Origin: JARKQH01 sp964631605
GTDB taxonomy: Bacteria > Verrucomicrobiota > Verrucomicrobiia > Limisphaerales > UBA8199
NCBI GenBank assembly: GCA_964631605.1
Contig: CAZVYG010000094.1
Coordinates: 1 to 19,051 of the forward strand
Direction of reading: 5' to 3'
Length of the DNA: 19,051 bases
The notes under the pieces were generated by a model that did not search any database, was not told where the DNA came from, and worked only from the letters and a program-made list of their open reading frames with translations. Shown in pieces: positions 14,398 through 19,051 of the stretch. A program made the translations under genes and the position numbers. Positions within the stretch are counted from its first letter, which is position 1. Each line of letters starts with the position of its first letter.

Positions 14398-14627
14398 TCT
14401 CTTTCGGCAAAGGTGGACCAGTCCGGATCGCAACCGTCCGGCAACTGCTTCCTCGGGAGATCATCCATCCCCCCCAAGGAAAACCAGACGCCACCTCGCC
14501 GCCGGTCACACGATCGGCGGCGAATGACACCCCGCGTCGCAACCTCCAGACAAGCAATAAGTTTGCCATCCGCGAGGCTGAAAAGGGGGTTCAGGCCAAG
14601 GTTCTACCCGAAGCCTCTGCTACCGCC
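14398..14627. other. Leader of the kinase operon, no gene supported
   Basis: Between the kinase start and the NrfD remnant I see no credible gene. A leftward frame open from 14569 across the kinase start has no family resemblance and mostly overlaps the kinase in another frame. The segment contains the 9-bp inverted repeat at 14496-14523. The operon promoter should lie here, but I cannot pick out convincing -35/-10 boxes. Confidence 0.4.
14496..14523. repeat. Perfect 9-bp inverted repeat in the kinase leader
   Basis: TCGCCGCCG (14496-14504) and CGGCGGCGA (14515-14523) are exact reverse complements with a 10-base loop. It lies about 100 bases upstream of the kinase start and about 105 bases past the NrfD remnant stop. 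It could be a transcript-end hairpin for the remnant or a leader structure or operator for the kinase operon. No T-run abuts it. Confidence 0.5.
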
Positions 14628-14921
14628 CTACGGCCCGCCGGTTTGGGGCGCCAGGCGGGCAGAGGGGGCGGCCGTGGGAAGGTTCGTTTTTCCGCCCGGG
14701 GGATGTTCCGGCAGAAACAGCCGGATGAAAATCGTCAGAATCACAAAAGGCAGGGCCAGCAGAAAGGCCCCCATAAACCAGCCTTCCATCCCGGAAAATT
14801 CCATCTTGTAGCTCATCACCCCGCGGAGGCTCTTGGAAAAGAGCTGGCCGCCAATCACCACGTTCCAGCGCATGGCCAGCACGCCCACCAGAATCAGCAC
14901 CTCCCTGGCACAAAGCCAAAC
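14628..14921 (-). pseudogene. C-terminal remnant of an NrfD/PsrC-type quinol-interacting membrane subunit
   Basis: An open frame of 98 codons bounded by TAG at 14922-14924. From GTG 14900 it reads VLILVGVLAMRWNVVIGGQL, then FSKSLRGVMSYKMEFSGMEG, then a hydrophobic helix (MGAFLLALPFVILTIFIRLF) and a charged, Pro-rich tail. The MRWNVVIGGQLFSKS segment followed by a last transmembrane helix is characteristic of the end of NrfD/polysulfide-reductase family proteins, such as the ActC/ActF subunits of alternative complex III. Full-length members are about 400-480 residues with eight to ten helices, so only the last fifth survives. Upstream codons (VWLCARE) do not continue the family, and the family sequence stops near 14903. 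I call it a truncated remnant; production of a 91-residue peptide from GTG 14900 (with GGGAGG too close upstream) cannot be excluded. Confidence 0.75.
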
Positions 14922-15020
14922 CTATGTTGTTCACGGCGCGGCCGAAAGGGTAAAGCTAATGGCATGCCGTTAATCTATAAAGAAAGCGAAACTAATGTCG
15001 GCTCAAAGCGCCGGACGCCT
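14922..15020. other. AT-rich junction next to the NrfD remnant, with a near-palindrome at 14957-14972
   Basis: Bases 14935-15000 are conspicuously AT-rich. They include TAATGGCATGCCGTTA (14957-14972), a 16-bp palindrome with one T-G mismatch, and a TATAGA hexamer on the minus strand at about 14975-14980. This is where NrfD homology stops, so it may be a deletion or recombination scar, or a promoter acquired by the remnant. No gene or transposase trace is visible. Confidence 0.4.
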
Positions 15021-15043
15021 GGCGCGGTCCCTAACCGGGCGCC
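15021..15043 (-). terminator. Hairpin just after the 501-residue protein's stop codon
   Basis: Read on the minus strand, GGCG and CGGT pair with ACCG and CGCC around a TAGGG loop, giving an 8-bp GC-rich stem with a two-base bulge, starting about 6 bases after the stop codon. No adjoining T-run is present, so it is a weak candidate for the end of the ABC operon. Confidence 0.3.
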
Positions 15044-15048
15044 CCGTC

Positions 15049-16554
15049 TCACGCTCCGGACCCAGGCGAAGCGGAGCCGGTGGACGCGGGGGTTGCGGGT
15101 TCTTCAGGAGGCAGGTTCAGCCGCGTGCGCAGGAGCGCGCGCGCCTCCGCCGGGAGTATCTCCTCCTTGGGATCAAGCATGCGGCGGACGATTTCGCGGT
15201 CGGTTTCGGCCACGGGCGGCAGGCCGATGCGCGCCTCGCCTTCCTTGCCGATCTTGGACATGTAGGCGGCCCAGAGCTTTTGTGCCATGGCTTTGTAACC
15301 GGCCGCCCGCTCGTCTTCATCCAGGATGAGGCTCATGTAAGACCGCACAATCAAGCCCTCGATGGCGGACTTGACGCGGTCGCGCGAGGTCTCGCTGACG
15401 TCCTCCTGGATGCGGGACAGGGCGTATTCATCCAGCGTGACCCGGCCCGGGAAGGAGTTGGTGTTGCCGTCAATGAGGGTTTTATCGGGATACTTCTGGC
15501 CGAGGTACTTGAACCAGTAGGCGGCATCGGCGATGCGGTTGTGCTCGTAAAGAAAATAGACCGCGTCCTTGAGGAAGTTGCGGTGCGCCCGCAGGATATG
15601 GTCGCGGTTGTTGGCGTCTTCCTCGGCGGCCTGTTCGTAGGCGGCGCTGACTTTCGGAATGATGGCCAGGTTCGGGCCGAACTCGAACGCCTGGGCAAAG
15701 GGATTGGCAACCAGCCGCCCGCGCTGGAAGCTCAGCAGCATGGACTGGTAGATCACCCGCCGCAGCGTGATCAAATCCTCCGGTTTGACTTTGTCCGGAT
15801 TCTCCTGGGCCTTCTTGAGCCCGACCGACGCCCAATAAATGGCGTGCGCCTCGGGCAGGCGCCACTCCAGGGGGCCGTGGCGCTGGTCCACCTCCTTCAT
15901 GAACGCCGGGTCCATTTTGAATTTCTCGCGGAGCAGTTGCGCGCGCCGCCTCTGGTCGTCGGTCTGGGGATTGATCAGCTCGTCCAGGTTGGGGGTCTTC
16001 TTGCCGAACACCTCGGCCATGGCATTGGCCCATTGCTGCTTGTAATACATGTTCGCGTCATCCAGGTTCTGTCCCATCTTGTGCTGGAAGAACCAGGCAA
16101 GCTCGCGATAGATCAGGGTTTCGTTCGGGTTATAGCGCAGGCCCTGGTCCCGCAGCAGCTCGATGCCGCGCTGGACCCATCGCCAGCGGTCCGAGAAATC
16201 CTTGAACTTGACCGAGATGTTGTAGGCCATGTTCCAGGCCTGCACCAGCCAGACTTGGACGAAATGGGGCTCGAGTTTGGTGATCCAGTCCGCCAGTTGG
16301 GCCATCTCGAAAAACTTGTCCTGTTCCTGCAGCTCGTTGGCGCGAATCCAGAGCGCGTTCGAGATCAGACCGCGGAACCCGCCCAGCGCGACCGTGGTGA
16401 AAGCCAGAACCGGCGGGGCGTTTTCCAGCGGCTGAACCCGCGTGAGGCCGAGCCGGTCGCGGTCCCGGTTCAGCGAGTGCTGCAGGAAAAACGAGCCCGT
16501 CAGCAGCGCGCCCGCCAGCACCACCAGAAGGGTCTTTTTCAAGCGTGGGTTCAT
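15049..16554 (-). CDS. Membrane-anchored helical-repeat (TPR-like) protein of an ABC-2 operon
   Basis: 501 residues. A short basic N-terminus (MNPRLKK) and one hydrophobic segment (TLLVVLAGALLTGSFFL, about 8-24) make an uncleaved signal anchor or signal peptide, so the body is probably extracytoplasmic. The body is almost all amphipathic helices, rich in Trp, Tyr and Arg, including NALWIRANELQEQDKFFEMA, WNMAYNISVKFKDFSDRWRW and IYRELAWFFQHKMG, followed by a Pro/Ala/Thr/Ser-rich end. I recognise it as a TPR-like family seen beside ABC-2 transporters in Verrucomicrobiota and Planctomycetota, without a known function. Canonical TPR consensus positions are not clear. Its ATG overlaps the permease stop as ATGA, so the two are probably made together; it may be a periplasmic partner of the transporter. 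A general scaffold role is the only one the sequence suggests. Confidence 0.85.
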   Translation of the reverse strand: MNPRLKKTLLVVLAGALLTGSFFLQHSLNRDRDRLGLTRVQPLENAPPVLAFTTVALGGFRGLISNALWIRANELQEQDKFFEMAQLADWITKLEPHFVQVWLVQAWNMAYNISVKFKDFSDRWRWVQRGIELLRDQGLRYNPNETLIYRELAWFFQHKMGQNLDDANMYYKQQWANAMAEVFGKKTPNLDELINPQTDDQRRRAQLLREKFKMDPAFMKEVDQRHGPLEWRLPEAHAIYWASVGLKKAQENPDKVKPEDLITLRRVIYQSMLLSFQRGRLVANPFAQAFEFGPNLAIIPKVSAAYEQAAEEDANNRDHILRAHRNFLKDAVYFLYEHNRIADAAYWFKYLGQKYPDKTLIDGNTNSFPGRVTLDEYALSRIQEDVSETSRDRVKSAIEGLIVRSYMSLILDEDERAAGYKAMAQKLWAAYMSKIGKEGEARIGLPPVAETDREIVRRMLDPKEEILPAEARALLRTRLNLPPEEPATPASTGSASPGSGA

Positions 16555-17936
16555 TGCGTTCCCTGGGCGGTGGCCAGCTCGCGCCGATGAAAAATGGCGA
16601 TGCCCACCGCGCTCAGCAGGCCCCCCAGCAGCACCACAATCTGCCCAAAAGCCAGCCCGAGCTGGCCCCAGGTGATGCTCCGCCCGGTGCTCAACGAGTC
16701 CACCGGCGAGAAACTCTTCACCAGGTTGATGACCGCCAGCAGGGCCTTGAAGGCGGGAATCACCACGACGTCCGCGGGCGAAGAGCCGCGCGTGCCCCGC
16801 TCCGCGTCGAATTCCGCGATCGTGCCCTCAGCCACGGCACTGGCCATCGTCCCGCTGAAGAACACCAGGGCCAGCAGGCTCAGCGAGAAAAAGGCGGCGA
16901 CCGGGAACGACATGAGACTGGCCGCCGCCAGTCCCAGCGCGGCCAGCAGCGCCATCCAGCAGAAAATAATCCCCAGCCCGCGCAGATAATTGGCCGCAAA
17001 ACCGCCCTGCGGATAGAGCACCTCCATCCCCTCGTCCAGCGGGAACAAAAGCGACGTGTTGTTCGGATTCAGCGCCGAAATGGTCAACACGCCCTCGGCG
17101 TCGAAAAGGTTGGGCGGGATCTCGAACTCATGAAAGGTGTCGGGCGCCACGCTCATCGGTTCGCTGCGCCAAATCGGCGTTTTGTCCGGCACGCCGACTT
17201 GAAACATCACCAGAAACGTCCCCGACGGGCTCTTGTCGGCGGAGTTGTACTTAAACCGGATTTGCAGCGGCTGATCCCGCAACTGGTGGCGCGCCGGGCC
17301 GAGGTTGATCTCCCAGACCCGGATGTAGCCGGGCTGCACCAGTTGGTATTCGGCCTTCACCTGCTCGTAGATCTGCTTTCGCACCTCGGCCAGGTCCACC
17401 TTGCTGACGGGGTTCTTGGCCAGGCGCTCGCGCAACAACCGGTCGGTCTCGGACTGGATCTCCTGCTCGAGGCTGGGTTCGCGGGCCGACCCCCGCGCCA
17501 CCAGCACTTCGCTGCGCAGGATATGTTGCTGTTCCGGGGGCAGACGCGTGGCGCGGTACTGGAGCAAACCGTAAACGCAGGCGCCGGACAGCGCGAGCAG
17601 GGCGGCGTTCAGGCTCATAATGCCGAGATACTTGCCGATCCAAATCTGCCACCGCGCGATGGGCTTGGTCGCCACCACCTGCATCTGGCATTCCTCGATG
17701 TCCCGCGCCAGCGTCCCGCACGCCAGCCACAGCGTCGAAAGCCCGAGCAGGGCGGCGATGGTGCTGAGGGTGTATGTCAGCACAATTTGAGTGAACCCCC
17801 GGGCGGTGCCGTCGTCCTTGATCAACAGCGGAAAGGCCACCACCGTCAGCAGCAACAGCGCCGCCACCACCAGGAACAGCCGGAACCGGAAGGCGGCCTT
17901 CCACGTGAGCCAGACGATGGCAAAGACCCGTTGCAT
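16551..17936 (-). CDS. ABC-2 type transporter permease with large extracytoplasmic domain
   Basis: 461 residues. Three N-terminal helices (about 18-38, 50-73, 100-125) include a FRLFLVVAALLLL core and the LARDIEECQMQVVATKPIARWQ stretch typical of ABC-2 permeases (DIE..TMQLLLTKPVSR-like coupling region). About 190 hydrophilic residues (130-318) with charged helices and beta-rich PxxLRDQPLQIRFKY segments follow, then three more helices (about 322-345, 346-370, 430-452). Six helices with a large loop between helices 3 and 4 is the Type V/ABC-2 arrangement used for export of lipids, polysaccharides or small compounds; the substrate cannot be told. It starts 6 bases after the ATPase stop and overlaps the next gene by ATGA. 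The loop may interact with the extracytoplasmic helical protein encoded next. Confidence 0.9.
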   Translation of the reverse strand: MQRVFAIVWLTWKAAFRFRLFLVVAALLLLTVVAFPLLIKDDGTARGFTQIVLTYTLSTIAALLGLSTLWLACGTLARDIEECQMQVVATKPIARWQIWIGKYLGIMSLNAALLALSGACVYGLLQYRATRLPPEQQHILRSEVLVARGSAREPSLEQEIQSETDRLLRERLAKNPVSKVDLAEVRKQIYEQVKAEYQLVQPGYIRVWEINLGPARHQLRDQPLQIRFKYNSADKSPSGTFLVMFQVGVPDKTPIWRSEPMSVAPDTFHEFEIPPNLFDAEGVLTISALNPNNTSLLFPLDEGMEVLYPQGGFAANYLRGLGIIFCWMALLAALGLAAASLMSFPVAAFFSLSLLALVFFSGTMASAVAEGTIAEFDAERGTRGSSPADVVVIPAFKALLAVINLVKSFSPVDSLSTGRSITWGQLGLAFGQIVVLLGGLLSAVGIAIFHRRELATAQGTQ

Positions 17937-17942
17937 CGCCGA

Positions 17943-19051
17943 TCAGCTCTTGGGTTTGCCAACCAGCGCGGCCAGCTTCTCGTTGGCCTTCTCCAACTCC
18001 GCCGCCGTGGCCGCTCCGGCCGTGGCCGCTTCGGGCGCCGGCGCGGGCGGTTCGGCGCGCGTCAGCGCCTCGAGTTTCGCCTGGTTCACCGTCTCGGCGG
18101 GAGCGGAAGACATCGGCGCGGCCTCGGCGGCCTTCGGCGCCGGCGCGGCCAGGCGCTCCAGGATGCGGTCGGGAGTCGGCGCGGCCTCGGCCTCGCCGCG
18201 CAGGTAAGCGGCCACCCCCGCGCCGGAGATGGCGCCGGAGGTCTCGGCAGCCGCCTGGCGCGCCTTTTGTACCACGTCCAGAAAGTAGGTTTCCAGATTT
18301 TGCGTGGGCGTATCCACGCGGACCTTGTCGGCGGCAACGTCCTGCCGGATGATTTGCAGCACCCGTTCCATGGTTTCCCGCGGCAGGGCCGGGGTGGTAA
18401 TCTGAATCGCGTCCGGATTGGCCAGCAACTCGCGCAGGGGCCCCATGGCCTGGATTCTGCCGCCATAATAAATCACCACACGGTCGCAAACATCCTCGAC
18501 GTCGGCCAGCAGGTGGCTGCTCAAAATTACCGTCTTGCCGCGGCGGGCCAGGGCCAGAATCAGGTCCTTGACTTCGCGGCAGCCGATCGGGTCAAGGCCG
18601 GAAGTAGGTTCGTCCAGGATCACCAGGTCGGGATCGTTGATCAGCGCCTGGGCCAGCCCGATGCGGCGCTGCATGCCCTTGGAAAATTCGCCCACCGACC
18701 GCAGGTGAACCTGGCTTAGCCCCACCATCTCGAGCAACTGCTCGGCGCGCTTCCTCCGGTCGTCCTTGGGCAGCTCGAAGAGGTTGCCGAAAAACTCCAG
18801 CGTCTCCCGCGAATTCAGGTAGCGGTAAAGGTAGGATTCTTCGGGCAGGTAACCGATGCGCTCCTTGGTCGCCACATGGCGGGGCGAGTGCCCGAAAACC
18901 TCGATGTAACCCTTGGTCGGATACAGCAGCCCGAGTATCAGTTTTACGGTCGTGGACTTGCCCGAACCGTTGGGCCCCAGCAACCCGAACACCTCGCCCC
19001 GCCGCACCTCGAAATCCACGTTGTCCACCGCCCGCGCCTTGGGCCGGCCCC
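17943..19051 (-). CDS. ABC transporter ATP-binding protein (N-terminus off right edge)
   Basis: 368 residues visible; the frame is open to the right edge (GRPKARAVDNVDFEVRRGEV), so the true start is a few codons outside. GTG 19028 is internal to the family fold, not a start. Walker A GPNGSGKST lies at about 18951-18977, the Q-loop region at YLPEESYLY, the signature FSKGMQRRIGLAQAL, Walker B LVILDEPTSGLDP and the switch His in SSHLLADVEDVCDR. These are all intact, so it should hydrolyse ATP and energise the ABC-2 permease downstream, in the manner of the CcmA/NatA/DrrA class of exporters. After about residue 240 of the visible protein comes an unusual tail of about 120 residues rich in Ala, Pro and Glu, partly helical near the end (TAAELEKANEKLAALVGKPKS), beyond the normal C-terminal domain. 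It is the first visible gene of the operon. Confidence 0.93.
   Translation of the reverse strand, partial: GRPKARAVDNVDFEVRRGEVFGLLGPNGSGKSTTVKLILGLLYPTKGYIEVFGHSPRHVATKERIGYLPEESYLYRYLNSRETLEFFGNLFELPKDDRRKRAEQLLEMVGLSQVHLRSVGEFSKGMQRRIGLAQALINDPDLVILDEPTSGLDPIGCREVKDLILALARRGKTVILSSHLLADVEDVCDRVVIYYGGRIQAMGPLRELLANPDAIQITTPALPRETMERVLQIIRQDVAADKVRVDTPTQNLETYFLDVVQKARQAAAETSGAISGAGVAAYLRGEAEAAPTPDRILERLAAPAPKAAEAAPMSSAPAETVNQAKLEALTRAEPPAPAPEAATAGAATAAELEKANEKLAALVGKPKS

Noticed and set aside
13952..14569. Leftward open frame of 205 codons beginning MANLLLVWRLRRG
   Set aside because: Two thirds overlap the kinase membrane domain in another frame, and the free part resembles no known family.
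16545..18719. Rightward open frame of 724 codons
   Set aside because: It is antisense to the ABC ATPase, permease and the start of the helical protein, is rich in His/Gln/Arg/Gly as expected of shadows in GC-rich DNA, and shows no domain.

Overview
The window is GC-rich bacterial chromosome in which every supported gene reads leftwards, on the minus strand. The combination of an autotransporter-associated beta-strand repeat protein, a very large secreted YD/RHS protein with a DUF6531-like entry, an NrfD-type respiratory membrane-subunit remnant, and a TPR-like membrane-anchored protein coupled to an ABC-2 transporter is what I would expect of Verrucomicrobiota (Limisphaerales/Pedosphaera-like). 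That assignment is inference from gene content; no rRNA, tRNA or other marker gene is present.

Layout, left to right. 1-3725: a secreted autotransporter-associated repeat protein whose C-terminus lies off the left edge; the same frame stays open and coding-like upstream to about 3989. 3726-4259: that upstream extension, an AT-rich island and an 11-bp hairpin. 4260-10022: a 1920-residue secreted YD/RHS protein whose last ~150 residues look like a rearranged tip. 10023-10383: the rhs upstream region, with a CRP/FNR-type dyad and a suitably spaced -10-like sequence, a 15-bp tandem duplication and a hairpin. 10384-14397: a three-gene signalling operon read in the order MASE1-PAS-PAS hybrid-type sensor kinase, single-domain response regulator, and REC plus class III nucleotidyl cyclase, joined by overlapping ends. 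14398-15048: a gene-poor stretch holding the C-terminal remnant of an NrfD/PsrC-family membrane subunit and several inverted repeats. 15049-19051: an ABC exporter operon (ATPase partial at the right edge, six-helix permease with a large extracytoplasmic domain, and a 501-residue anchored helical-repeat protein coupled to the permease by ATGA).

How the genes may work together. The kinase-regulator-cyclase set forms a plausible membrane-sensing to phosphotransfer to cyclic nucleotide route. The rhs gene next door carries a CRP/FNR-like operator, so a cyclic-nucleotide or redox-responsive regulator could link the two, though the regulator itself is not in the window. The most unusual points are the rearranged RHS C-terminus (an exact 15-residue peptide duplication, loss of the usual core cleavage motif, and a ten-residue match to the conserved C-terminal strand of elongation factor Tu), the Arg-to-Gln change at the transition-state position of the cyclase, and the in-frame extension ahead of the repeat protein's signal peptide. 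No CRISPR array, insertion sequence, tRNA or rRNA was recognised.
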